Source: Butyrivibrio sp. XPD2002 (lineage in GTDB: Bacteria > Bacillota > Clostridia > Lachnospirales > Lachnospiraceae). From it: a DNA stretch of 44,138 nucleotides. Location: positions 1 through 44,138 of the forward strand of contig NZ_AUIY01000030.1 in NCBI RefSeq assembly GCF_000423945.1. Reading direction: 5' to 3'. Both the position numbers and the translations under genes were made by a program. Below are positions 1 through 7,876 of this stretch, one piece after another. The notes below the pieces were generated by a model. The model searched no databases. It saw only the letters and a list, made by a program, of their open reading frames with translations, and was not told where the DNA came from. Within the stretch, counting starts at the first letter, position 1; each line of letters starts with the position of its first letter.

Positions 1-104
1 CCAATGTCATTAAGATAAGATGACGAACTAAGACCTCTATATCAGAAATGGTATAGGGTTCTTTTTTTTCTGCAAAAAAGCTTGACACCAAAGCTAAAAA
101 GTGC

Positions 105-149
105 GGCCGCTTTCGCTACTGATTATTTTTAGAGGTAGCGAAAGCGGCC
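105..149 (+). promoter_or_regulatory. IS leader hairpin upstream of the transposase
   Basis: A perfect 15-bp inverted repeat (GGCCGCTTTCGCTAC at 105-119, its complement at 135-149) with a 15-nt loop lies about 30 nt before the transposase ribosome binding site. In IS10 and IS50 comparable hairpins stop read-through transcripts from outside the element from being translated into transposase. The same role here is inferred. Confidence 0.7.
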
Positions 150-192
150 CTTGAAATTAAGAGCAAATCTTATTTTCAAGGAGGGCACGTGT

Positions 193-1515
193 ATGAGTCA
201 TTCAAAAACTGTCAAAAAAAGATTGCTATCCATCATTGATGAGATGGATAAGGTTCATTGGTTATTTACAAAGAACCCTGCATCGGATTTTAGTCGTACC
301 AAGAAATGGTCATTTTCAGAGATGATGAAATTTATTATGGCTATGGAAGGTAAGGCTCTTAAAGATGAATTATTGGAGTATTTTGACTTTAGCAAAAACA
401 CCCCATCCAGCGCATCTTTTAACCAGCGTCGAGCACAGATTTTACCTGAAGCGTTTGAGTTTCTTTTCAATGAATTTACTCATGCAGTCTCAAAGCCTAA
501 GCTTTATCAGGGATATCGTTTATTGGCATGTGACGGATCAGATTTAAACATTGCACATAATCCAAATGACGAAGCAACATACTTTCAATCATTGGCTGAC
601 TCAAAAGGCTTTAACCAGATTCACCTTAACGCTCTATATGATCTAAGAACAAAGACATATATAGATGCTATTATCCAACCATCACGAAAAGAAAATGAGT
701 ATAAAGCCATGTGTGACATGGTTGATCGGTATGATAGTGAAAATAAGGCAATCTTTATTGCGGATAGAGGATATGAGAGCTATAACATCTTTGCACATAT
801 CAGCGAAAAGCATCAGTTCTACCTTATTCGCGTGAAAGACCTTTATAGTAATGGAATTGTTGCTTCCGCCAAATCACTACTTCCTCAGGAAAAGGATGTC
901 TTTGATGAGAACATTTCAATTACTTTAACAAGGAAACAGACCAAAGAAGTGAAGGCAGCTCCGGAAAAGTATCGAATAATCATGAAAGCAACACCCTTCG
1001 ATTATCTGGATTTGTATGATAATAAGTTTTATGAAATAAACATGCGGATTGTCAGATTTCCTATATCCGAAGACAGCTATGAATGTATTATTACCAATCT
1101 TCCAAAAGATGAGTTCCCGCCAGAAAAGATTAAAGAACTCTATCATATGCGATGGGGAATAGAAACATCCTTTAGAGAACTGAAATACGCGGTTGGATTG
1201 GTAAACTTTCATGCAAAGAAGCTGAATTATATCAAGCAGGAAGTATGGGCCCGGATTATCCTTTATAACTTTTGTGAAGAGGTAACAATGCACACTATTG
1301 TGAGGCAAAGCTCCCGACATAAAAAGCATTCTTACCAGTTGAATTATACGCGAGCCATCCATATATGCCGTCATTTCCTATCCATAAAGAGAGAAGCTCC
1401 TACTGATGTAGAATATCTCATCAGTAAAGAGCTTCTTCCGGTCAGGCCCGGACGCAAAGACCCTCGCAAAGTCAAAGTCCAGACTGCCATAAGCTTTCTA
1501 TACAGAGTAGCTTAA
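193..1515 (+). CDS. IS4-family DDE transposase
   Basis: Transposase of 440 aa that catalyses cut-and-paste movement of the surrounding element. The DDE triad is visible: D114 in the CDGSD motif, D191 in ADRGY, and E324 inside a perfect IS4 YREK signature (Y-x2-R-x3-E-x6-K, YHMRWGIETSFRELK). The C-terminal third is basic, as usual for the family. I start at ATG 193, which has AAGGAGG 8 nt upstream, and not at the in-frame TTG 151, which has no ribosome binding site and sits in the leader hairpin. The frame is intact and both ends of the element are intact, so it may still be active. Confidence 0.92.
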   Translation: MSHSKTVKKRLLSIIDEMDKVHWLFTKNPASDFSRTKKWSFSEMMKFIMAMEGKALKDELLEYFDFSKNTPSSASFNQRRAQILPEAFEFLFNEFTHAVSKPKLYQGYRLLACDGSDLNIAHNPNDEATYFQSLADSKGFNQIHLNALYDLRTKTYIDAIIQPSRKENEYKAMCDMVDRYDSENKAIFIADRGYESYNIFAHISEKHQFYLIRVKDLYSNGIVASAKSLLPQEKDVFDENISITLTRKQTKEVKAAPEKYRIIMKATPFDYLDLYDNKFYEINMRIVRFPISEDSYECIITNLPKDEFPPEKIKELYHMRWGIETSFRELKYAVGLVNFHAKKLNYIKQEVWARIILYNFCEEVTMHTIVRQSSRHKKHSYQLNYTRAIHICRHFLSIKREAPTDVEYLISKELLPVRPGRKDPRKVKVQTAISFLYRVA

Positions 1516-1597
1516 TGAACTAATTATACTATTTATTGTGGCAGATAGACATCTGCTTGTTTGCCATGCCATAAAGAGATTGCTACCATCAAAAAAA

Positions 1598-1644
1598 GAG
1601 AACTGACCACCTTGTTAATTGGTATCAGTTCTCAATTCATTTTT
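1598..1644 (+). terminator. Terminator of the IS transposase
   Basis: Inverted repeat GAGAACTGA (1598-1606) / TCAGTTCTC (1625-1633), followed by a T-rich tract, 80 nt after the transposase stop and just inside the right end of the IS. Confidence 0.7.
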
Positions 1645-1713
1645 CTCTGTCATCTTATCTTAATGACATTGGTATCATTGCCATAACTATGATATTTTTC
1701 TTTTTATAAATAC

Positions 1714-2208
1714 TTAGCGAAAAAACCCCTTCCACTTGAATGCGGAATTTAATTCCGCATTCAAGTGGAAGGAAAAAGGTCATCACAGACGAGATGGGTG
1801 ATTTCATGAAAAACCACGCCGCATATCTCTGTGGAAGGATGGACTGTGACCTGCTCTCAGCTGAAACAGACAGGGATCACATGCACCTTCTTATCTCAAT
1901 GGCTCCAGATGTGGCACCGGTAAAGCTGATCAACACATTAAAGACCGGACTTTCACGAGAGGTTCATTTAAGATACAAAGAGCATATCGAAAAGTATCTC
2001 TGGGGTGATTCACCATTCTGGAGCGCCAGTTATTTCTGCGCTACTACCGGTTCCGTATCCATGGAAACCGTCAAAAAATACATAGAAGAACAGCGCACTG
2101 ATGACCATCGAAGAAAATATGAGAAATCTGGAAAATATGTTAAAGCAAAGCGTTGAAGACCGGCGATTCATCCCCGACCGACAGCGTCGGAAGGGGTTTT
2201 CTCGCTTA
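1714..2208 (+). mobile_element. Degenerate IS200/IS605-type remnant
   Basis: The ends are imperfect inverted repeats, TTAGCGAAAAAACCCCTTCC (1714-1733) and GGAAGGGGTTTTCTCGCTTA (2189-2208), 18 of 20 matching. Inside the right end is a subterminal hairpin (CCGAC-agc-GTCGG within CCCC...GGGG, 2172-2196). Inside the left end is a perfect 22-bp fold-back (1728-1749 / 1751-1772, one central base). Subterminal hairpins are typical of IS200/IS605 ends. The tnpA inside is 5'-truncated. Confidence 0.75.
1740..2156 (+). pseudogene. tnpA: 5'-truncated TnpA (Y1 HUH transposase)
   Basis: Single-strand transposase of the IS200/IS605 family. The HUH motif (DHMHLLIS) and the tyrosine helix (VKKYIEEQ) are present, and the C-terminal block ending in EEQRTDDHRRKYE is intact. 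The N-terminus is not: homology starts near RKKVITDEMGDF, so about 25 residues with the first strand are missing. The first 10 codons are instead read from the right arm of the 22-bp fold-back. There is no ribosome binding site. I read it as an internally deleted, inactive copy, because family members are normally about 150 aa. Confidence 0.8.
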
Positions 2209-2225
2209 TTATTTATAATTTTACA

Positions 2226-2680
2226 TTACACCTGTTAACACTTATTTCCTGATTTCGACTCAACTTCAATCTACCAGCCTCGATTCTTATTCCACCAATT
2301 ATCTGTCTTCCTCTTCTTCTGGTGTAATTGCAAGTCTCAATATAATATTCCCAATACACCAGTTATATCTTTTTCCTATTCCTGACTCAACGAATTCTTC
2401 CATAGCAGAACATCTTTACACCAATTCCCTCTATTTCTTTGCTCCTGACGTAACTATAATCCCCCTACCTACCCCCCTATTACACCTATTATCTCTTCTT
2501 CTCTGCTTCTGACTCAACTGGTGTCCACTTACCTCAGTTCCCGTTACACCAATAATCTTTCCATTCCTTCTTCTGGTGGATCCACAGCTATCTGCAGCAT
2601 ATTTCCAGTACACCAGTTACCCCTTTTCTCCTATTCCTGACTCAACTGCTGCCCACCAAAAACACCACCGACACCCCACC
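2226..2680. repeat. Array A: alternating inverted 8-bp cores every 32 bp
   Basis: This fills the gene-free stretch between the IS remnant and the symporter. Forward cores of the TTACACC type start at 2226, 2290, 2354, 2416, 2480, 2544, 2608 and, weakly, 2669 (spacing 62-64). Reverse cores (CTGACTCAAC, CTGGTGTAAT, CTGACGTAAC) start at 2256, 2319, 2382, 2445, 2509, 2573 and 2637 (spacing 63-64). Core centres alternate in orientation about every 32 bp. Linkers differ in sequence but keep their length, and are C/T-rich on the plus strand. No coding potential was recognised. Confidence 0.85.
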
Positions 2681-2754
2681 GCCACGAGCCCCATACTGTA
2701 TCTGTGCAATACCGCACTTCTGATTGTTCTTAGATTCCGAGCCGGAGATTCCCC

Positions 2755-4098
2755 CTATGCCTTAAATTTCTCCACATCCACAAGCTTCTCTCCTCTGGCA
2801 ACAGCCAGAGTTACCACCGCATCTCCTGTTACATTGGTAAGTACCTGCATCATTCCCACCAAAGCATAAAGTCCCATGACTATGCTTATTGAATTTGACG
2901 GCACACCAATCTGCGGAACAAGAAGTGACAGGCAGATAAGCGCTGCTCCCGGCACCCCCGGAGCACCTACCGAGAGTATATATATTGAAAATACAAGCTG
3001 CAATATTATCGCAGGAGTGATTGAGATTCCATATATTTTTGCCATAAACAGAGAGCTTAACATGAGAGTAACGCAGCTTCCGTCCATGTTGATAGTTGCT
3101 CCCAGAGGCAGCGAAAATGCATATATCTTCTTGGAAATTCCAAGGGATTTCCCGCAGGTTTCCATTGAGGTCGGAAGTGCTGCATTACTTGAAGCAAGAG
3201 TAAATGCAACCACCATCGTAGGATAATATTTCTTGAAGAACGTAATCGGATTCAACCTTGCAAATATCATTATTATCAGGCTGTAGACTCCAAGCATCAT
3301 GATATCTCCCAAATATATGACAGGAACCCACACAAACACTGACAAAAGTGACTTGATCTCCATGTTGAAAACCATCTTTGCCATTGAACAAAAAATTGCC
3401 AACGGCATGATATTTATTATTATTGTTGTAATCCTGGAGCAGACAAGATATCCGTCACTTATTATATCCTTGAAAACATGCAGCTTATCGGCCACCGCTG
3501 AAACTGCAACTCCCATAAGCACCGCAAGGAAAATAATCTGAAGCATATCTTCCTTCAAAAACGGAGACACAATCTCGCTTGGAACTATATCTATAATCTC
3601 ATCGAGAACAGATGTAGATACATTTTGACCATTGGCAATTGTGGAGTCCGCCGCATCAGAAACAAGAGCCTTTAATGAGGGATCACCTATAGGAAAAATG
3701 AACCACACCAATGCTCCTATCCCAATTGCTATAAAGGATGTAATGGAATAGCCGGTAATTACCTTACCCGCAATGCGCCCAAGAGACTTCATATCCCCAA
3801 AATCCGCTATACTTGATGCTATTGAAAAGAATACCAGCGGTCCAACGATAACCTTCAGTGCATTGAGGAACATGGTAGTCACTGGACTTAGCAGATTCTT
3901 TATAAGCGCCTGTATTACATCATCGGGGCATATATTCTTAAGGATTACTCCAAATAATATACCTGCGAAAAGTGCTGAAAAGTTCAGTATAAGCTGTTTA
4001 TACTTTGATTGTTCCATCTGAACCTTTCTCTTTTCAAAGAACTCCCGAGCATTCTTAATTAGCATTTCAATATCATTAGCATCATTCTTTTTCACCAT
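2755..4098 (-). CDS. Dicarboxylate/amino acid:cation symporter (DAACS, GltP-like)
   Basis: Sodium- or proton-coupled membrane carrier of the glutamate transporter fold, 447 aa. Visible landmarks are the HP1 serine-rich loop (ASSNAALPTS), the TM7 NMDG motif, the HP2 loop (GAPGVPGA) and TM8 NVTGD. A charged cytoplasmic N-terminus of about 30 residues precedes the first helix. By eye, the TM8 positions that bind the substrate amino group and side-chain carboxylate in GltPh (Asp394, Arg397) are Gly and Gln here, so the substrate may not be glutamate or aspartate. ATG follows AGGAGG. That ribosome binding site lies in the last codons of the upstream C11 gene (stop 4100), so translation is probably coupled. 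Confidence 0.9.
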   Translation of the reverse strand: MVKKNDANDIEMLIKNAREFFEKRKVQMEQSKYKQLILNFSALFAGILFGVILKNICPDDVIQALIKNLLSPVTTMFLNALKVIVGPLVFFSIASSIADFGDMKSLGRIAGKVITGYSITSFIAIGIGALVWFIFPIGDPSLKALVSDAADSTIANGQNVSTSVLDEIIDIVPSEIVSPFLKEDMLQIIFLAVLMGVAVSAVADKLHVFKDIISDGYLVCSRITTIIINIMPLAIFCSMAKMVFNMEIKSLLSVFVWVPVIYLGDIMMLGVYSLIIMIFARLNPITFFKKYYPTMVVAFTLASSNAALPTSMETCGKSLGISKKIYAFSLPLGATINMDGSCVTLMLSSLFMAKIYGISITPAIILQLVFSIYILSVGAPGVPGAALICLSLLVPQIGVPSNSISIVMGLYALVGMMQVLTNVTGDAVVTLAVARGEKLVDVEKFKA

Positions 4099-4099
4099 T

Positions 4100-5620
4100 T
4101 TACCTCCTCGTATAGTATCGGACTACCAAATCCTGCTCAAAAACGCCATCCGTTACATTCAATAACTCAGTGGCTAACTTCCTGGCATCGCTTTCCGAAA
4201 GCAGATATGACTTTCCATATATGAAAAGCTCCTGCTTTATTTTGTCATATATCTCATCCACACTATTCTCGTTATCTTCCATAAGTCTTGCCGCTTCTCT
4301 CATGGCATTATACAGAGCTGCAAGCTCCCAATAACCGTCCTTTAGATAATCGTACTCAGGACAAAAATCCTGTGCTTCCTCATCGGTTCCCGGCCTCGCA
4401 AGTCCTATAACATAGCCATGAAAGGGCCAGGTCTTAAATCCATCTCTATGGCTCACCCTGTGACTAAATAAATATTTCTCCAAATTGGAATTATCAGTCG
4501 TTGAATCTGTATTTGGAAAAAATAAGGAAATTCCCGATATATCCCTGGAAAAAACCTCGGGCGAAGCATATAGCCTTATGATCATCTCCCTGATACTCTT
4601 TGCAAGCGCCTCATAATTGCTGATAAAGACCTTATCCGCACGCAAATATTCTGAAGCAGCAAGGTTCCTTGCCCAGAGCCCAAGGTCTACGCTATACTCA
4701 TCAATTTTCTGGGACTTATCCCTTATCCCCGCAAGAAGCCTGTACATTTGGCCAGGTGCTTCCCTCATCCTTACCGCAAGGCATCTGCAAAAACGATTAA
4801 AAGCATTCTTAAATCCGTCAACAATATTTTCATCCAGATTGATTGATGTTAAAACCAGTCCCTCATGTTTATCCAATCCGACATATATTTTATCAAGTAA
4901 TATCGGAAGAATCTTCTTATCAAAAGCACTGTCTGTAAGCTTAGTATCAAATCCATGGCATGCCGCAAGGAGAGTTTCTATCGTTTTTGACCTCATCCAT
5001 CCGATACCCTCCTCATCCCCTTCTGCGGCTATCATGGTCCTGGCACCCTTTGCCCACGCTGTCACAGCTTCTATGTGAGACATTCTGCAGCTGTTATACC
5101 CGATGAAAGCCAGCTTCTTTCCTCCAAGTAATTCCCTTATCACAGGCATCATCCTGCACAGATCTGCAGAGATTATCATGTCATCATCGTTTCTCTCATC
5201 CTCGCCAAATCCCCATTGAGGGCCGCCTCCGTGTCCACAGAATATCAACGCATACTGCTCAGCAGGATATAAGGTCACCGCTTCAGTGAGCAAATCTATA
5301 AGTTCAATAACATTTCCCTCTTCGTCCTTTTCAGTCATCAAAACAAGCCCTTCTTTTTTAGGAGGGTTTTGAAGAGGCAAAAGCTCATTATCTTCTATTT
5401 TCCATCTCTCATTTTTATCCCAGGCGATCTTATCAAGGATCTCCAGCTTCGCCAGACTATCACCAGATGAAGCGCTGCCCTTTTCAGCTTTTGTTCTAAG
5501 CAGGTCCATAAAGTTTAGCTTTAAATCTCTGTAACGATCTCTTGCATCATCCTCTACCCCGCCTGTAACAGTGCACTCGGGATCAAGGCAGCTTCCTCCA
5601 GTCTCGGCTATGACCGCCAC
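4100..5620 (-). CDS. Clostripain-family (C11) cysteine peptidase-like protein
   Basis: 506 aa from a GTG start. The C11 catalytic dyad is recognisable: H130 in ALIFCGHGGG and C178 in AFIGYNSCRMSHIE; clostripains cleave after basic residues. The rest of the fold follows, but the usual N-terminal first strand with a W-x-hydrophobic and NDLE-type motif, about 40 residues before VAVIAETGG, is missing. The frame is closed by a stop about 19 codons upstream of the GTG, and the preceding gene ends at 5665. No signal peptide is seen. It is either a 5'-truncated gene or a cytoplasmic variant. It overlaps the symporter's ribosome binding site and is probably in its operon. Confidence 0.75.
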   Translation of the reverse strand: MAVIAETGGSCLDPECTVTGGVEDDARDRYRDLKLNFMDLLRTKAEKGSASSGDSLAKLEILDKIAWDKNERWKIEDNELLPLQNPPKKEGLVLMTEKDEEGNVIELIDLLTEAVTLYPAEQYALIFCGHGGGPQWGFGEDERNDDDMIISADLCRMMPVIRELLGGKKLAFIGYNSCRMSHIEAVTAWAKGARTMIAAEGDEEGIGWMRSKTIETLLAACHGFDTKLTDSAFDKKILPILLDKIYVGLDKHEGLVLTSINLDENIVDGFKNAFNRFCRCLAVRMREAPGQMYRLLAGIRDKSQKIDEYSVDLGLWARNLAASEYLRADKVFISNYEALAKSIREMIIRLYASPEVFSRDISGISLFFPNTDSTTDNSNLEKYLFSHRVSHRDGFKTWPFHGYVIGLARPGTDEEAQDFCPEYDYLKDGYWELAALYNAMREAARLMEDNENSVDEIYDKIKQELFIYGKSYLLSESDARKLATELLNVTDGVFEQDLVVRYYTRR

Positions 5621-5664
5621 ATCGTCTGCTTCACCTGTTTTCCTTAGCAGGAATCCACTATTAT

Positions 5665-6168
5665 TCAGAGTTCCCTAATATATAATCCAAAAAATGTTCT
5701 ATGATATCTTGCCAGTTCCTCTGTTGCCTCGATCAGGTCCTTTTGGGATTCAAGAAGCGCATCATGAGACTGCCTTATTTCATCCTGAACCTTGACCATG
5801 TGCTCGTGTTCCTTGTCCGCAAGCATAAGCAGCGTATCCGTTCTTGCCAGATCCTCCTTCAAGTCTGCATTCTTTTTGGCCATATCCTGAAGTTCCTTCT
5901 GAAGCTCAATTATCGCATACTTAAGCTCTTCGTTTTCTTCCTGAACACGTTCAAGCTCATGCTTTAAGTCGTCGTTATCCGACTGCATTACAATAATTCT
6001 TTTAAGCCTGTGCTGGTCAAGAAAATTGCAGGCATAGTCATCCATCACGCGATGGTTATCCTCTATTGTCACATGACCTTCGAGCTCTTCCTTATATTTC
6101 TGTGCCTGTGCTCTTACGCTTTCATAACTGATAGTACGACTCTTAGCGTATTCCTTTAATGTCATCAT
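5665..6168 (-). CDS. Coiled-coil protein with possible N-terminal helix-turn-helix
   Basis: 167 aa, function not recognised. Residues 1-35 (TLKEYAKSRTISYESVRAQ) resemble a winged or MerR-like DNA-binding helix pair. Residues 60-150 are a strong heptad coiled coil rich in E, K, L and D. I start at ATG 6168/6165, with GGAGAG about 10 nt upstream. Longer in-frame readings to 6276 have no ribosome binding site and run through the AT-rich leader. It precedes the C11 gene by 44 bp and is likely co-transcribed. Plasmid- or replication-associated coiled-coil proteins look similar, but nothing here proves that role. Confidence 0.7.
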   Translation of the reverse strand: MMTLKEYAKSRTISYESVRAQAQKYKEELEGHVTIEDNHRVMDDYACNFLDQHRLKRIIVMQSDNDDLKHELERVQEENEELKYAIIELQKELQDMAKKNADLKEDLARTDTLLMLADKEHEHMVKVQDEIRQSHDALLESQKDLIEATEELARYHRTFFGLYIREL

Positions 6169-6261
6169 GATTGTAACTCTCCATACATAAGAAGCAAAAA
6201 CCCCTTCTACACTTATAATTATAGTTTTGCCCCCCATATATGGCACATAAACTTTTCCTAA

Positions 6262-6305
6262 AAAAAGAAAGAACATCGTATAATCAAAAAATTAACGACG
6301 TTCTC
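6262..6305 (-). terminator. Terminator after psd
   Basis: On the minus strand AGAACGTCGT and ACGATGTTCT (9 of 10 pairs; plus-strand 6271-6305) are followed by a T-rich tract. It lies 36 bp downstream of the psd stop and closes the phospholipid operon. Confidence 0.7.
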
Positions 6306-6341
6306 AAAAAATTAAATAGATATTATCTATATCGCATTTAT

Positions 6342-7166
6342 TCAGTTATTTTGTATATGCTTACCCACTGCTTCGCCGAGTTTTACTGATGTTTCAATGC
6401 CCTTTCGTGAATTCTCAAGGATATCTGCTCTGGGATTGAATTTACCCTTGGGAATAAGGACGATTATGGTCGATCCGCCAAACTCAAAGTGTCCCTTTTC
6501 CATTCCCCTTATAACCCTGCCGGCGCTGTGCTTCTCATTAGCAATTCTGCCAACCATCATTGCGCCTACTTCCATCTGAACACATTTGCCCAGCTTATCG
6601 CTGTCTATTACAGAGTACTGCCTGCTGTTTTCCGTAAACACAGGTATCTCCTCGAGGGCTACAGGTCTTACGGTGTGGTAAAAGCCATTTATCTTACGGT
6701 CAGGGAGCTTGAATCCATCAGTAAAGTAGACATATCTGTGATAATGATTAACGCAAAGCCTGTAAACAAGGCAGTATCCGCCCTCCAGGCTATCCGCAAG
6801 CTTCTTGTCACGGAGCAGGGTTCTTATTGAAAATCTGCTCTGCTTCACGTTCAGCACAGTTCTGTTCGTTATCCTGCTCACCTTAAGAAGGCCGTCGCAG
6901 GGCGCAATCACAGTATCTTCGTCAGGGCTGATGGGACGAAGTCCGCTCTTTATCCTTCTGCAGAAAAAGTCGTTAAAGGAGCGGATGTCATCAAGTATAT
7001 AATCTTCCATCCTTATTCCGTTTTTTCTGGCAAAGGGCTTAATAAAAATAGCAGAAACCCCGGAATCCATAAAAGCCCCCATCATGTCTGACAGGGGTTT
7101 TAAGGTCAAAGGCTTAAGTAAAATTCTTCCGGTTTTTGTTTTATATAAAAAATCAAGTATGCTCAT
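6342..7166 (-). CDS. psd: Phosphatidylserine decarboxylase
   Basis: Pyruvoyl enzyme that converts phosphatidylserine to phosphatidylethanolamine at the membrane. 274 aa, the usual length. The self-cleavage motif is FGGST at residues 229-233, with the cut expected between G231 and S232 so that the serine becomes the pyruvoyl group. Upstream are the APCDG Asp motif (near 91) and the HYHRY histidine motif (near 143) of the maturation triad. The ATG overlaps the pssA stop by 4 nt (ATGA), so the two consecutive pathway enzymes are translationally coupled. Confidence 0.93.
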   Translation of the reverse strand: MSILDFLYKTKTGRILLKPLTLKPLSDMMGAFMDSGVSAIFIKPFARKNGIRMEDYILDDIRSFNDFFCRRIKSGLRPISPDEDTVIAPCDGLLKVSRITNRTVLNVKQSRFSIRTLLRDKKLADSLEGGYCLVYRLCVNHYHRYVYFTDGFKLPDRKINGFYHTVRPVALEEIPVFTENSRQYSVIDSDKLGKCVQMEVGAMMVGRIANEKHSAGRVIRGMEKGHFEFGGSTIIVLIPKGKFNPRADILENSRKGIETSVKLGEAVGKHIQNN

Positions 7167-7876
7167 AAATTAGATACCAGTATGTAAACTACTGCTGAAA
7201 ACTCAGCAACACCAATCAAAGTTCCAACCAAAATCATCTTAAGTCCGGGCTTAGGAATCTTAAAATTGCCAATAAAGAGAATCCCAACCAGGAGCAGCAT
7301 AAAAAAGTAAAAGAAGGTAAGGTCAAGGATTGTAAAGTAATGGATGATCAGTGTAAGCGGAAAAATAAGGGCCGCTGCTGTAACAGGAAGTCCTGTGTAA
7401 TACTCTCTTCCAAACTCCTGCTTCTGCTTTGCTCTCTCTCCTGCTGTGGCATTAAAATACGCAAGTCTTACAAGAGCTGACAGAACATAAAAAACAGCGA
7501 TCAGTAAAAGAATCAAAACAAGAGATGTCTTGGCACTATTGCCGCTCTCCTTCATGACATCCCTGAAAGCACCATGTATTCTTAGCTGTGCAACACCTAT
7601 AGATACAGGGAGCACGCCGAAGCAGATAAGATCAGAAAGTGAATCGATCTGTGCTCCGAACTCCTTCTCAAAATCGGTGCGGTTCTTCTTGGTCCTTGCA
7701 ACCGTTCCATCGAAGGCATCAAAAAGTCCAGACGCCATCAAAAACAACGTTCCACCATAGGGATGACCAATTCCTGTCATGGTTATTATTATTCCAAGTG
7801 CACCTGATATAGTCGAAAGATATGTAAGAATAATCGTGTAATCATACACACCTATCAATTTTCTCTCTTTTTCCAT
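7163..7876 (-). CDS. pssA: CDP-diacylglycerol-serine O-phosphatidyltransferase
   Basis: Integral membrane CDP-alcohol phosphatidyltransferase, 237 aa, about six to eight hydrophobic helices. It makes phosphatidylserine from CDP-diacylglycerol and serine, the substrate of the next gene, psd. The family signature DG-x2-AR...G-x3-D-x3-D is seen as DGTVAR, then GAQIDSLSD, with a slightly longer middle spacer than typical. The start is ATG 7876 with GGAGG 6 nt upstream; the extension to 7918 has no comparable site. It overlaps the end of the upstream membrane-protein gene by 22 bp. Confidence 0.92.
   Translation of the reverse strand: MEKERKLIGVYDYTIILTYLSTISGALGIIITMTGIGHPYGGTLFLMASGLFDAFDGTVARTKKNRTDFEKEFGAQIDSLSDLICFGVLPVSIGVAQLRIHGAFRDVMKESGNSAKTSLVLILLLIAVFYVLSALVRLAYFNATAGERAKQKQEFGREYYTGLPVTAAALIFPLTLIIHYFTILDLTFFYFFMLLLVGILFIGNFKIPKPGLKMILVGTLIGVAEFSAVVYILVSNL

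Larger units (their letters stand above)
1..1672 (+). mobile_element. Complete IS4-family insertion sequence
   Basis: The two ends are perfect 24-bp terminal inverted repeats: bases 1-24 begin CCAATGTCATTAAGATAAG and bases 1649-1672 are the exact reverse complement. Between them lie one transposase gene (193-1515), an upstream hairpin and a downstream terminator. The target duplication cannot be checked because the left flank is outside the window. That the window begins on the first base of the element suggests a contig broken at a multicopy IS (inference). Confidence 0.93.

Noticed and set aside
925..1374. 149-codon antisense frame inside the transposase
   Set aside because: Shadow of the transposase codons; no ribosome binding site and no recognisable domain.
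2226..2680. Array A as a CRISPR array
   Set aside because: The conserved part is only 8-10 bp and alternates in orientation; CRISPR repeats are 23 bp or longer and all point one way. No cas gene is in the window.
2431..2869. Short frames over array A and the symporter end
   Set aside because: They are low-complexity readings of the pyrimidine-rich array or antisense shadows, with no ribosome binding sites.
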